Below are positions 42,975-51,847 of a stretch of 64,000 bases of DNA, in pieces. Each line of letters opens with the position of its first letter. Positions within the stretch are counted from its first letter, which is position 1. Below the pieces are notes generated by a model. That model was not told where the DNA came from. It was given only the letters and a program-made list of their open reading frames with translations, and searched no databases. Both the position numbers and the translations under genes were made by a program. Origin of the DNA: Verrucomicrobiota bacterium (GTDB lineage Bacteria > Verrucomicrobiota > Verrucomicrobiia > Opitutales > Opitutaceae). Location: positions 181,505 to 245,504 of the forward strand of contig JADKHC010000004.1 of assembly GCA_016721945.1 (NCBI GenBank), written 5' to 3'.

Positions 42975-43568
42975 ATGACGCCTGCCTTCGAAAAGCTTCA
43001 GAAGCATCTGAAGCAGCTTCCGGGACTCGGTTTCCGCTCAGCGGAGCGGATCGCGCTGCACTTGCTCGTCGAAAAACCTGAGCGATTGCCCACGCTCGTT
43101 ACGGCTTTGCTGGAGGCGGCGCAAACCGTGCGGCGTTGTGAACGTTGCGGCAATCTGGCTGAAGGCGGTCCTTGTGCGATTTGCGCCAACGAAAAACGTG
43201 ACCGCTCAGTCGTGTGTGTCGTTGAGCATGTGCCCGATCTGGTCGCGCTCGAACGCTCCGGTGCCTACCAAGGTGTCTATCATGTGCTGCACGGAAAACT
43301 TTCACCGATCCAAGGCGTAGGACCAAAAGATCTCAACCTACCGTCGCTGCTCGAACGCATCGAGGCGGGCGAGGTCCGCGAACTCATCCTCGCTCTTTCC
43401 AACGATGTCGAAGGCGAGGCGACCTGCCATTATTTGACCCAACATATTCCGATAGACCGCGTGAAATTTTCCCGCATCGGTTTTGGTCTTCCCAGTGGCG
43501 GTGGTGTGCTCTACGCCGATTCCGTCACGCTCAAGAGCGCTCTCGACGGTCGCCGCGAATATCGGTGA
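42975..43568 (+). CDS. recR: Recombination mediator protein RecR
   Basis: RecR works with RecO and RecF to load RecA at gaps. The 197-residue protein has the N-terminal helix-hairpin-helix (LPGLGFRSAERIALHLL), the zinc finger CERCGNLAEGGPCAIC and the Toprim domain (SVVCVVEHVPDLVALERSG, LSNDVEGEATCHYL). It closes with the Walker-like C-terminal segment GLPSGGGVLYAD. All parts are intact. It is probably cotranscribed with ybaB. Confidence 0.96.
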   Translation: MTPAFEKLQKHLKQLPGLGFRSAERIALHLLVEKPERLPTLVTALLEAAQTVRRCERCGNLAEGGPCAICANEKRDRSVVCVVEHVPDLVALERSGAYQGVYHVLHGKLSPIQGVGPKDLNLPSLLERIEAGEVRELILALSNDVEGEATCHYLTQHIPIDRVKFSRIGFGLPSGGGVLYADSVTLKSALDGRREYR

Positions 43569-43608
43569 AATCGCGCCGGTAATATACGGCTCGGTGGAGA
43601 CTGTTGTC

Positions 43609-44202
43609 TTACTTCGCCAGGTGGCCTGCTGCGACGGCCTCGTCAATCATCTGCGACATATGCTCCCAGAGTGCGGTTGCGCCTTGGGCGATGTGTTGGT
43701 TGCGGGCGATGACGCGGTCGCTGGTCACGCCGTGATTTTTCCACGCGGCGCCTTCGGTCAGACAGTTGAGAAGCATCGGTTGAAAACGATCGACGGCGGC
43801 AGCGAATTTCGCCTCGGGAGTTGCGCGTGCTTCGAATTCATCCCAGAGCGCGCGGAGCTCGCTCGTCTGATCTGGCGGTAGAAGCCCAAAGATTCGGTCA
43901 GCGGCCCGTGCTTCGCGTTCGTGCTGATCGGCCATGCGCGCGGTGTCGTAGGCGAACGTATCACCCGCGTCGATTTCAACGAGATCGTGGATGATGAGCA
44001 TTTTTAGGACGCGCAGGACATCGAGCGGCTGCACGTTGCTGTGTTCGGCGAGGATGATTACGAGCAGCGTCAGGTGCCAGGAATGCTCGGCGTCGTTTTC
44101 GCGGCGACGGCTCTGTGACACGAGCGTCTGTCGGAAGATTTCCTTCAATTTATCTGCCTCGATGATGAAGCGGAGCTGTTGAGCCAATCGTTCGTTTGCC
44201 AT
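43609..44202 (-). CDS. HD-domain hydrolase (YfbR-like 5'-deoxynucleotidase family)
   Basis: From the ATG at 44202 the protein has 197 residues. It carries the metal-binding HD signature: ENDAEHSWHLTLLVIILAEH, then MLIIHDLVEIDAGDTFAYD, with a late aspartate in AAAVDRFQPML. This pattern fits COG1896-type HD hydrolases, several of which remove phosphate from deoxynucleoside monophosphates. The 87 codons of open frame upstream of this start lack family features and run into the divergent HDOD gene, so I left them out. Confidence 0.82.
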   Translation of the reverse strand: MANERLAQQLRFIIEADKLKEIFRQTLVSQSRRRENDAEHSWHLTLLVIILAEHSNVQPLDVLRVLKMLIIHDLVEIDAGDTFAYDTARMADQHEREARAADRIFGLLPPDQTSELRALWDEFEARATPEAKFAAAVDRFQPMLLNCLTEGAAWKNHGVTSDRVIARNQHIAQGATALWEHMSQMIDEAVAAGHLAK

Positions 44203-44314
44203 TGCCCAGCTTTGTAGACCATCGGTTCTGCTGGCGAGCGTGGAATAGAGTAGTGGGCTCGTGCTTAGGCATAAATTTTTTAGTGGTTGGGCCGATGGCA
44301 CTAGGATAGCACCC

Positions 44315-45163
44315 ATGGAATCTGCCCCAGATACCCGACTTAAGGAACTCATCCTGCGTTTTGCGCAAAAATTGCCGACGTCGCCGCAGATTTTTAGTCG
44401 GCTCAGTATGATGCTCAACGACGTCAACGCCGACCTCGATAAGATTGTTAATCTTATCAGCATCGATACCGGCCTGACCGCGCGTGTGCTGCGGGTAAGT
44501 AATAGTGTCTTTTTTCGTGGTTCCAGCCCGGTTCAGTCGCTTGACGAAGCGGTCAACCGCGTCGGTTTTCGGGAAATTCATAAGATGGTGGGCATGGCGA
44601 TGACCGAGCAGCTTTTTATGAACGGGTTGCCCGCCTATCGGATGAACGCGAAACAGGTTTGGGAAAACTCGGTGGCGACAGCACTCGCGATGGAGTCGAT
44701 CGCGACCGAAGCCGGCCAAGACGCCCAAGCTGCCTACACGCTCGGTATTTTGCGCCAAGTTGGTAAACTCGTACTCGGTCGTGTCCTCGAAAAAGAGCAG
44801 CCAGGCGCGATCTGCCCCGACGATATCGATGTTCTTTCCTGGGAGCGCGCCCGCCTTAATATTACCAATCACGAAGCCGCCGCTTATATTCTCGAATCAT
44901 GGAAACTGCCGCGCGGCATGTCTATTGGCATGCGTTTCCATCACGAGCCTGAAGAGCATTCCGATGACGGTCCCGAGGGCGCCCAGTTACATCTTGCCGG
45001 CTGGGTAACCGGCCAGTTGGGCATCAGCACTGCATCGGAGTCGGTGCTTTGGGAGCTCACGCCCGACCGGCTCGATCTCGCCCAAGTGTCGGAGGAATTC
45101 ATGCAGTCCTGTGTGAATAATATTCAGGCTGAGCTCGATTCGCTGAAAGCTCAGATGGCCTGA
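44315..45163 (+). CDS. HDOD-domain protein
   Basis: The 282-residue protein has one HDOD domain (about 10-210): LPTSPQIFSRLSMMLNDVNA, DTGLTARVLRVSNSVFFRGS, LDEAVNRVGFREIHKMVGM and LWEHS-like ENSVATALAMESIA. HDOD proteins lack a full set of HD catalytic ligands and often act in signalling, for example alongside c-di-GMP systems. No GGDEF, EAL or response-regulator domain is fused to it. I chose the ATG at 44315 (MESAPDTRLKEL). Upstream codons in the same frame have no conserved content. Confidence 0.85.
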   Translation: MESAPDTRLKELILRFAQKLPTSPQIFSRLSMMLNDVNADLDKIVNLISIDTGLTARVLRVSNSVFFRGSSPVQSLDEAVNRVGFREIHKMVGMAMTEQLFMNGLPAYRMNAKQVWENSVATALAMESIATEAGQDAQAAYTLGILRQVGKLVLGRVLEKEQPGAICPDDIDVLSWERARLNITNHEAAAYILESWKLPRGMSIGMRFHHEPEEHSDDGPEGAQLHLAGWVTGQLGISTASESVLWELTPDRLDLAQVSEEFMQSCVNNIQAELDSLKAQMA

Positions 45164-45274
45164 GTTGACGGTGTGCTGGCGTTAGGCACGGGGCGGTGTG
45201 ATGGAATGGGTGAATGATTGCGCAAACCTTTTCCTTGCTCCCGCCTCTGAGCGCCTTTTCCTTTGGCGTTTCCC

Positions 45275-46864
45275 ATGAAAGTCCTCGTTGCCGATAAGAT
45301 CTCGCCCAAGGGTGTTGAATTCCTGCGCAAGCAGCCAGGTTTCGAAGTCATCGAAGCTTACGGGTCTACGCCCGCTAAGATTCTCGAGCTCGTGAAAGAC
45401 GTGCATGCCATCGCCGTCCGGTCCGAAACCAAGATCACGCGCGAGGTTTTCGCCGCCGCGCCCTTGCTCAAAGTCGTCGGTCGCGCCGGTGTCGGCGTGG
45501 ACAACGTCGATGTCGAAGCCGCCACCGAGCGCGGTGTCGTCGTCATGAACACGCCGTCGGGCAACACCATCGCCACGGCCGAACTCACTTTTACGCACAT
45601 CCTCTGCGGTGCGCGCCCCGTGCCCCAAGCCGCCGCCTCGATGAAGGCCGGCCAGTGGGATCGCAAGAGCTTCAACGGCGTCGAACTGTTCCGCAAAACG
45701 CTCGGCATTGTCGGTCTCGGTCGGATCGGTGGCGAAGTCGCTAAACGCGCCCAAGCCTTCGGTATGCGCGTGCTCGCTTACGATCCCTACCTCGCGCCCA
45801 GCCGCGCGAAGGCCATGCAGGTCGAAGCCGCCACGCTCGACGAAGTCCTCACCCACGCCGACTACATCACGGTCCACATGCCGTTGACCGACGACACGAA
45901 GTACATGATCGACGAAAAGGCCTTCGAAAAATGCAAAAAAGGCCTCCGCATTTATAACTGCGCTCGCGGCGGCATCATCAAGGAATCCGCCCTCGTCGCC
46001 GCCGTAAAATCCGGCAAAGTCGCCGCCGCCGGTCTCGACGTATTCGAAGACGAACCACTCGCCAAGGATAGCGAACTCCGCACATTGGCCAACGTTGTAC
46101 TCACGCCGCATCTCGGCGCCTCGACCGCTGAAGCCCAGGAATCGGTTGGTATCGAAATCGCCGAACAGATCGCCGACGTCCTCGCCGGTGGCGTGATCCG
46201 CAACGCCGTCAATATGCCCTCGATCGACGCCGCCGCGCTCAAGATCATCGGGCCATACCTCGATCTAGGTACAAAACTCGGCACGCTCGTGCAACAGATC
46301 GCTCCGCAGCAAATCGCTTCGTTGCGCATCACGTATTTTGGCAAAGTCGCCGATGTCGACGTCAACTCCGTCACGCGCGCCGTCGAGCGTGGCTTCCTCC
46401 GTCGCATCAGCGGCGAAGAGGTTAACTACGTCAACGCGCCCTTCATGCTCCAGCGCCTCGGCGTGCAGGTCGAAATCGTGAAGTCCAACATCGACAGCGA
46501 TTACACCGAACTCATCCGCGTCGAAGCCGTCGCCGCTGACGGTTCCACCTATTCCGCCCAAGGCACGCTCATCGGCAAAGCCGCGCAACCGCGCATCGTC
46601 GGCATCAACGGCCGCGAAGTCGAAGTCGCCGCCGAGGAAAAACTCCTCGTCCTCGAAAACGTGGACCAGCCCGGCATGGTCGGCCTCATCGGCACGCTGC
46701 TCGGCAAAGACGGCGTTAACATCGCCGACATGTCGCTCTCGCGCCTCACGCCTGGCGGCACCGCCTACATGGTCGTGCGCGTCGATACCGAACCAAGCGA
46801 AGCCGCCCGCAAGGAAATCAAAAACAACCCCGCCATCAAAATGGCGAAATTCGTACAGCTGTAA
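45275..46864 (+). CDS. serA: D-3-phosphoglycerate dehydrogenase (long form with ACT domain)
   Basis: SerA oxidises 3-phosphoglycerate in the first step of serine synthesis. The 529-residue protein is the long type. The N-terminal substrate domain (MKVLVADKISPKGVEFL) and the NAD-binding domain (GIVGLGRIGGEVAKRA at about 144; RGGIIKESAL; HLGASTAEAQ) are followed by an intervening ASB domain. The C-terminal ACT domain (VLENVDQPGMVGLIGTLLG) probably binds serine. I chose the ATG at 45275; a TTG four codons upstream adds nothing conserved. Confidence 0.95.
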   Translation: MKVLVADKISPKGVEFLRKQPGFEVIEAYGSTPAKILELVKDVHAIAVRSETKITREVFAAAPLLKVVGRAGVGVDNVDVEAATERGVVVMNTPSGNTIATAELTFTHILCGARPVPQAAASMKAGQWDRKSFNGVELFRKTLGIVGLGRIGGEVAKRAQAFGMRVLAYDPYLAPSRAKAMQVEAATLDEVLTHADYITVHMPLTDDTKYMIDEKAFEKCKKGLRIYNCARGGIIKESALVAAVKSGKVAAAGLDVFEDEPLAKDSELRTLANVVLTPHLGASTAEAQESVGIEIAEQIADVLAGGVIRNAVNMPSIDAAALKIIGPYLDLGTKLGTLVQQIAPQQIASLRITYFGKVADVDVNSVTRAVERGFLRRISGEEVNYVNAPFMLQRLGVQVEIVKSNIDSDYTELIRVEAVAADGSTYSAQGTLIGKAAQPRIVGINGREVEVAAEEKLLVLENVDQPGMVGLIGTLLGKDGVNIADMSLSRLTPGGTAYMVVRVDTEPSEAARKEIKNNPAIKMAKFVQL

Positions 46865-46883
46865 CGGATACTGATTCTGAAAA

Positions 46884-46938
46884 GGTAGGGCGGATGGTCC
46901 CTCATCCGCCGCGGACAATGCGGAGCATTGTCCCTACC
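46884..46938. repeat. REP-like palindromic spacer element
   Basis: Begins GGTAGGG and ends CCCTACC. The two hairpins are GGCGGATG with CATCCGCC, and GGACAATG with CATTGTCC. It is the first of two different repeats in the serA-plsY spacer. Confidence 0.6.
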
Positions 46939-46971
46939 TCCAGCCAACAGAAGAAATTCAAAAACCTCTTT

Positions 46972-47053
46972 TGTCATTCTGAGCGAAGCGAAAAATCCAA
47001 AGCGATACCGCCGTGTGAACCCAACTCGATTCTTCGCATCGCTCAGGATGACA
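46972..47053. repeat. Dispersed inverted repeat of TCATTCTGAGCGAAGCG type
   Basis: TGTCATTCTGAGCGAAGCGA on the left is matched on the right by TTCGCATCGCTCAGGATGACA, with minor mismatches. I know closely similar TCATTCTGAGCGAAGCGAA palindromes from spacers of unrelated bacterial phyla. It contains no gene and might act as a transcript-end hairpin or be a non-autonomous mobile repeat. Confidence 0.6.
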
Positions 47054-47066
47054 TAAAGTATTCCCC

Positions 47067-47723
47067 ATGCTCCTCCCGCTACTCATCGCCGCGGTCGTCG
47101 GCTACATCCTCGGTGCGCTACCGTTTGGTTACTTCGTCGCCCGCTCGAAAGGTATAAACATTTTCGAGCACGGTTCGAAAAACCCCGGCGCGACGAACGT
47201 TAAACGTGTCCTTGGCGAAAAGTTCGGCAAAACCGGCAAACGCCTCGGCAACCTCGTGTTCTTCCTCGACGCGCTAAAAGGCGCGGTGGCGACGGGGTGG
47301 ATTTTGGTTTTAGCCCATTTCAGTGGACCAGATTGCAGTTGTGCAGATTATATTGATCTGTGGATGCAGATCACCGGCCTCGTCTTCGCCCTCGTCGGCC
47401 ACAGCTTCTCCTGCTTTACGAAGTTCAAAGGCGGCAAAGGCGTCGCTACTGCCGCCGGTGGTTTCATGGTACTCATGCCGTACGCAATGATGACCTGCCT
47501 CGTCGTGTGGGTCGTCACCTTCTACGCCTCGCGCTACGTTTCCCTCGCCTCAATCGTTGCTGCGATCGCGTTGCCCATCGCCGCATTCTTTTTTCATCAG
47601 CCGCCGCTCCTGCTCGGACTCGCTGCAGTGATTGCGACTTTCGTGGTTTTGCGCCATCGTGCGAATATCACTCGCCTGATGAACGGCACCGAAAACCGCT
47701 TCGCTAAAAAGCCGAAAGGGTAG
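47067..47723 (+). CDS. plsY: Glycerol-3-phosphate acyltransferase PlsY
   Basis: PlsY transfers an acyl group from acyl-phosphate to glycerol-3-phosphate, the first step of phospholipid synthesis. The 218-residue protein has about five membrane helices and the three PlsY motifs: GSKNPGATNVKRVLG (motif 1), GHSFSCFTKFKGGKGVAT (motif 2) and HRANITRLMNGTENR (motif 3). A small insertion with SGPDCSCADYIDLW lies between helices 2 and 3. The partner PlsX is not in the window. Confidence 0.95.
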   Translation: MLLPLLIAAVVGYILGALPFGYFVARSKGINIFEHGSKNPGATNVKRVLGEKFGKTGKRLGNLVFFLDALKGAVATGWILVLAHFSGPDCSCADYIDLWMQITGLVFALVGHSFSCFTKFKGGKGVATAAGGFMVLMPYAMMTCLVVWVVTFYASRYVSLASIVAAIALPIAAFFFHQPPLLLGLAAVIATFVVLRHRANITRLMNGTENRFAKKPKG

Positions 47724-47745
47724 GGCGCGACCGCCGGGCGCGCCG
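47719..47745. repeat. Half REP-like element overlapping the plsY stop
   Basis: GGTAGGGCGCGACCGCC followed by GGGCGCGCC forms one hairpin (GGCGCG with CGCGCC). The usual inverted second half is missing. The element begins within the last codons of plsY and supplies its TAG stop codon, so its arrival may have set the C-terminus of the protein. Confidence 0.5.
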
Positions 47746-47795
47746 CGTTGGATATTAATAAAACCTAACACCATCGCTAACCCAAACCACCTCCC

Positions 47796-49127
47796 ATGAA
47801 CAAACCCACCGTCATCAACATCGGTCTTTGTGGTCTCGGAACGGTCGGTCAGGGCGTCTGGAAACACATCGAGCGTTCGCTGCCCGAACTCAAGGCGCGC
47901 TTCGGGGTGAAACTCGAACTCTACCGCGCTGCGGTTAAAGATCCGAAAAAGCCGCGCTCGGTCGAGATCCCGGCTTCGAAACTCACCACCGACGCGCTTG
48001 CCGTCGCGACCGATCCGCACGTCCACATCGTTTGCGAACTCATCGGCGGCACCACGCTCGCTCGCGATGTCACACTTGCCGCGCTCAAGGCCGGCAAAAT
48101 CGTCGTCTCTGCGAACAAAGCGCTGCTTTGCGAACACGGCGTCGAGATCTTCGCCGCCGCGAAAAAGCACGGCGGCCATTTCCTCTTCGAAGCCTCGGTC
48201 GCCGGCGGCATTCCGATCATCAAGGCACTCCGCGAGGGTCTGATCGCAAATCGTTTCACGCTCATTTACGGCATTCTCAACGGCACCTGTAATTACATCC
48301 TCACGCGCATGGTGAAGGAAGGCGCGCCGTATGCCGAGATTCTTGCCGATGCCAAACGTCTCGGTTACGCCGAAGCCGACGAAGCGCTCGACGTACAAGG
48401 CTGGGATGCCGCGCACAAGGCCTCGATCCTCGCGTATCTCGCGCACGGCGTGTGGGTGAAAACCGACCAGATGATCGTCGATGGCATTTCGCGTATCACG
48501 CAGACCGATCTAAAAATGGCCGCACAACTCGGCTATTGCATCAAGCTGCTCGCCGTCATCACGCGCGACTTTGCGACCAACGAAATCTCTGTCCGTGTTC
48601 ACCCAACCTTGCTCCCGAAGGATGCAGTTCTGGCCAACGTGAACAGCGTTTTCAACGCAATCTCCGTCACCGGCGACGTCGTCGGCACCACCACCTACAT
48701 CGGCCGCGGTGCCGGACAAGACGCCACCGCCAGCGCAGTCATCAGCGACATCGCCGACGCCATCACGCTGCTCACTGCAGGCAAAGCCGTAGTCGCATGC
48801 GCACCTTCCGAAAATCAGCTGCGCGGCGGCGCCGAAGCGCCGAAGCTCGCACCGCTCGGTCACATCCGCAGCCGTTATTATCTGCGCATGACAGTGAAAG
48901 ACGAACCAGGTGTACTGGCCCAAATCGCCACCATCACCGCCGAGAGCAGCGTTAGCATCGCGACCGTCATTCAAATGGCGGCCGAGCGACCCGACGCCGC
49001 TTCGCTTATTCTCACGACACACCAAAGTGATGAACGCGCGATCCGTCACACGTTGACCGACATCGCCAAACTCGACTGCGTCCTTGAGCCGCCGCTCCTC
49101 CTCCGCATCGGCGACTTTCAGGAGTAG
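47796..49127 (+). CDS. hom: Homoserine dehydrogenase with C-terminal ACT domain
   Basis: Hom reduces aspartate semialdehyde to homoserine on the way to threonine, methionine and isoleucine. The 443-residue protein has the NAD(P)-binding domain (NIGLCGLGTVGQGVWKHIE), the catalytic domain (ASVAGGIPIIKALREGL, ILNGTCNYILTRM, LGYAEADEALDVQGWDAAHK) and an ACT domain from about residue 365 (MTVKDEPGVLAQIATITAE). Feedback control by threonine is expected. It is not fused to aspartokinase. The leader contains GCTAACCCAAACC and no Shine-Dalgarno sequence. Confidence 0.95.
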   Translation: MNKPTVINIGLCGLGTVGQGVWKHIERSLPELKARFGVKLELYRAAVKDPKKPRSVEIPASKLTTDALAVATDPHVHIVCELIGGTTLARDVTLAALKAGKIVVSANKALLCEHGVEIFAAAKKHGGHFLFEASVAGGIPIIKALREGLIANRFTLIYGILNGTCNYILTRMVKEGAPYAEILADAKRLGYAEADEALDVQGWDAAHKASILAYLAHGVWVKTDQMIVDGISRITQTDLKMAAQLGYCIKLLAVITRDFATNEISVRVHPTLLPKDAVLANVNSVFNAISVTGDVVGTTTYIGRGAGQDATASAVISDIADAITLLTAGKAVVACAPSENQLRGGAEAPKLAPLGHIRSRYYLRMTVKDEPGVLAQIATITAESSVSIATVIQMAAERPDAASLILTTHQSDERAIRHTLTDIAKLDCVLEPPLLLRIGDFQE

Positions 49128-49213
49128 TGGAAGCGGGGAAGGCATCGCCTTTGTGTAGCAGGCGAAAAACCTTGAACCCAATCCCACGAACCATGAATTT
49201 CTGCCAACGCTCT

Positions 49214-49288
49214 GCGAGCGTAGCACAATGGATAGTGTAGCGGCCTCCGAAGCCGTCGATCCGGGTTCGACTCCCGGCGCTCGCACCA
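49214..49288 (+). tRNA. tRNA-Arg (anticodon CCG)
   Basis: A full cloverleaf can be drawn. Acceptor arm GCGAGCG pairs with CGCTCGC. The D-arm region has AGCACAATGGATAGTG. The anticodon stem GCGGC/GCCGT holds the loop CTCCGAA with anticodon CCG. The T arm is CCGGG-TTCGACT-CCCGG. ACCA follows the acceptor stem and is encoded in the genome. It would read CGG codons. Confidence 0.93.
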
Positions 49289-49489
49289 ATTCGCTGTTTT
49301 TTAAAACAGGAACTTTTGGCAGAGAAGCGCTTGATGCAGAGTAGGACTGTGACTAACCGATCCGCCGTAACCGACGCCAATCAACAAGCCCGGTTTGCAA
49401 ACAAAGTGCGACCCGCGCGCGCGTTACGAAGTTGTTTCATTCCAGCCGTGCCTGGGTTTTCGCCTGCTTCTTGAACTTGTCGGTCGTAC

Positions 49490-49549
49490 GGTTCATTTTC
49501 CCTTGAACTCTTTTTCGGGGACGGTTGCATTCGACAGCTTCATAAACTC
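49490..49549 (+). promoter_or_regulatory. Conserved 60-base leader, copy 1 (before gmd locus)
   Basis: From GGTTCATTTT to the ATG at 49550, this stretch matches the 59 bases before the regulator start at 60128. Shared blocks include GGTTCATTTT, CCTTGAACTC, GTTGCA and TTCAT.AACYC at the same spacing. Sequence further upstream is not shared. Conservation outside the reading frame suggests a common promoter or 5' leader, or a common duplicated origin. The 260 bases between the tRNA and this copy otherwise show no supported gene. Confidence 0.55.
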
Positions 49550-49714
49550 ATGTCCTCGGGACGGTTAAACTCTACGACTTTCAGCATGCTCGCCACCAAT
49601 AGTTGCGTTGAGCAAGCGAGCGTGTCGTTCTTTGCTAAAGTTGCGCAGCGTTATAGCGTAACGAAGCTGCACGAAAAGATCATTTTAGTTATACTGAACA
49701 GTTATACTTTATGA
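49550..49714 (+). pseudogene. Truncated copy of the 60.1 kb regulator, or leader ORF coupled to gmd
   Basis: This 54-codon frame (MSSGRLNSTTFSMLATNSCV...) matches the N-terminus of the regulator at 60128 without gaps. Twenty of the first 39 residues are identical, including MxSGR, LATN, EQ and VSFFA. It then diverges and ends at a TGA that overlaps the gmd ATG by four bases. The winged-helix part of the full protein is missing. It may be a decayed remnant. The frame is nevertheless open, has a start codon at the conserved position and is placed for translational coupling, so a leader peptide role is possible. Confidence 0.65.
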
Positions 49715-50730
49715 AAAAAGCACTCATTACCGGTATCACCGGACAAGATGGCAGCTACCTCGCGGAGCTTTTACTGGCCAAGGGCTACGAGGTTCATGGC
49801 GTTATCCGTCGCGCTTCGACGTTCAACACCAGCCGGATCGACCATCTGTATACAGATCCCCACGTGAATGGCGTGCGCCTGTTTCTGCACTACGGCGATC
49901 TGGCCGACTCGACGCAGATGGTGAAGTTGCTCTATCAACTACAACCAGACGAAATCTATAATCTCGGCGCCCAGTCGCACGTGCGTGTTTCGTTCGATGT
50001 GCCAGAGTATACCGGCGACGTTGTCGGTCTCGGCGCGCAGCGCATCCTTGAGGCGGTCCGCGAGGCTGGGTTGGTTAAAAAATGTCGCTACTACCAGGCT
50101 TCCTCTTCCGAGATGTTCGGCAAAGTCCAGGAAGTGCCGCAGACAGAAAAAACGCCCTTCTGGCCGCGTTCGCCCTATGGTTGCGCCAAGGTTTATGCCT
50201 ACTGGCTCACCGTAAACTATCGCGAGTCTTATAACCTCCACGCGAGCAACGGCATTCTCTTTAATCACGAATCTCCTCGCCGTGGCGAAACATTCGTTAC
50301 CCGCAAAATCACTCGTGCTGCCGGCCGGATCAAAGTCGGTTTGCAGGATTCTCTCTACCTCGGCAACCTCGATGCGCAACGCGATTGGGGTTACGCGAAG
50401 GAGTACGTTGAGATGATGTGGCTCATGCTCCAGCAGGACCAACCCGACGACTACGTGGTCGGCACCAATGAAACGCATAGCGTAAAGGAATTTTGCGAAG
50501 TTGCCTTTGCACGTCTCGGCCTCGACTGGCAAAAGTACGTGAAGTACGACCAGCGCTACGAACGTCCAGCGGAGGTCGAACTCCTCATCGGCGATCCTGC
50601 TAAAGCGAAAAAGCAACTTGGCTGGGAACCGAAAGTTAAATTTAAGGAACTCGTAGAGCTCATGGTCGACCACGATCTCGACCTCGCAAAACGCGAAACC
50701 AAAATTGCAGCGATCGACGCCAAATCATGA
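49711..50730 (+). CDS. gmd: GDP-mannose 4,6-dehydratase
   Basis: Gmd converts GDP-mannose to GDP-4-keto-6-deoxymannose. The 339-residue protein has the Rossmann motif ALITGITGQDGSYLAELLL, the catalytic SSSEMFGKVQEVPQTE segment, the YxxxK in YGCAKVYAYW and FNHESPRRGETFVTRKI, all diagnostic. TATACT occurs twice just upstream of the ATG (about 49689 and 49702) and could serve as -10 boxes. fcl follows with a four-base overlap, so the pair makes GDP-L-fucose from the ManC product. Confidence 0.96.
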   Translation: MKKALITGITGQDGSYLAELLLAKGYEVHGVIRRASTFNTSRIDHLYTDPHVNGVRLFLHYGDLADSTQMVKLLYQLQPDEIYNLGAQSHVRVSFDVPEYTGDVVGLGAQRILEAVREAGLVKKCRYYQASSSEMFGKVQEVPQTEKTPFWPRSPYGCAKVYAYWLTVNYRESYNLHASNGILFNHESPRRGETFVTRKITRAAGRIKVGLQDSLYLGNLDAQRDWGYAKEYVEMMWLMLQQDQPDDYVVGTNETHSVKEFCEVAFARLGLDWQKYVKYDQRYERPAEVELLIGDPAKAKKQLGWEPKVKFKELVELMVDHDLDLAKRETKIAAIDAKS

Positions 50731-51662
50731 AAATCTTCATCGCAGGACACAGGGGCATGGTTGGTAGCGCACTCGTGCGCCGCCTCGAACGCGAACCTGG
50801 CGTAAAGCTACTGTTGCGCTCACGCCAGGAGCTCAATCTCACCTCGCAAGCTGCTGTCGATGCATTTTTTGCGACCGAAAAGCCCGACGTCGCCATCGTC
50901 GGCGCCGCGAAGGTCGGCGGTATTCACGCCAACAATACCTATCCAGCCGAGTTCATTTACGAAAACCTCGCTATAGCCTCCAACACTGTCCACGGCGCTT
51001 ACAAAGCGGGCGTGAAGCGCCTGCTCTTCCTCGGCAGCTCGTGCATCTATCCGAAGCATGCGCCGCAGCCCATGCCGGAGGATTGTTTGCTAACCAGTCC
51101 GCTTGAGCCAACAAACGAAGCGTACGCCATCGCCAAAATTGCGGGCCTGAAGCTCTGTCAGTACTACCGCAAGCAATACGGCGTGCTCTTTCACTCCGGC
51201 ATGCCCACGAACCTCTACGGCCCGGGCGATAACTATCATCCGCTAAACTCGCACGTGTTGCCCGCGCTCATCCGCCGTTTCCATGAAGCGAAGGAAGCGG
51301 GCCTAGCCGAGGTGGTGGCTTGGGGCACGGGTAAACCGATGCGCGAGTTTCTCCACGTCGACGATCTTGCCGATGCCTGTGCGTTTCTGCTCAAACTCGA
51401 AAATCCGCCCGACTGGATCAACATCGGTACGGGCACGGATGTAACGATCAAAGAACTGACCGAGACAGTTGCCACCGCCATTGGCTATAAAGGCCGCATT
51501 ACGTGGGATGCTTCCAAGCCCGACGGCACTCCGCGCAAGCTCATGGATGTTTCGCGCTTAACGAACCTCGGCTGGAAAGCCCGCCTCGGTCTCCGTGAAG
51601 GCATCGAAAAAGCCTACTCCTCGTTTCTCTCCGAAAAAGCCGACGGTGTTCTGCGGCAGTAG
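50727..51662 (+). CDS. fcl: GDP-L-fucose synthase
   Basis: Fcl (WcaG) epimerises and reduces the Gmd product to GDP-L-fucose with NADPH. The 311-residue protein has FIAGHRGMVGSALVRRLE, the catalytic SSCIYPKHAPQPM and the YxxxK in EAYAIAKIAG. MPTNLYGPGDNYHP and GTGKPMREFLHVDDLADA are further signatures. It overlaps gmd by four bases (ATGA). Confidence 0.96.
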   Translation: MKIFIAGHRGMVGSALVRRLEREPGVKLLLRSRQELNLTSQAAVDAFFATEKPDVAIVGAAKVGGIHANNTYPAEFIYENLAIASNTVHGAYKAGVKRLLFLGSSCIYPKHAPQPMPEDCLLTSPLEPTNEAYAIAKIAGLKLCQYYRKQYGVLFHSGMPTNLYGPGDNYHPLNSHVLPALIRRFHEAKEAGLAEVVAWGTGKPMREFLHVDDLADACAFLLKLENPPDWINIGTGTDVTIKELTETVATAIGYKGRITWDASKPDGTPRKLMDVSRLTNLGWKARLGLREGIEKAYSSFLSEKADGVLRQ

Positions 51663-51847
51663 ACGCGGTTAGGCTGTAAGCATGCTTTGGGATGTAGATA
51701 AGCTTCAGCCGTACTGCGTGCGGCGGTATCTCGCCGCATCGTAAGGACGGCGCTTACCTGCCAACCGTAAAACGTCGCTAACCCAACCCAGTCCGCACGT
51801 GAAGTTCGACCCTGCGACCGGAACAACAACCCGCCTATACAGTTTTA

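Noticed and set aside
49381..49549. JUMPstart/ops element before gmd
   Set aside because: The conserved leader was checked for GGCGGTAGC-like ops sequence and none was found.
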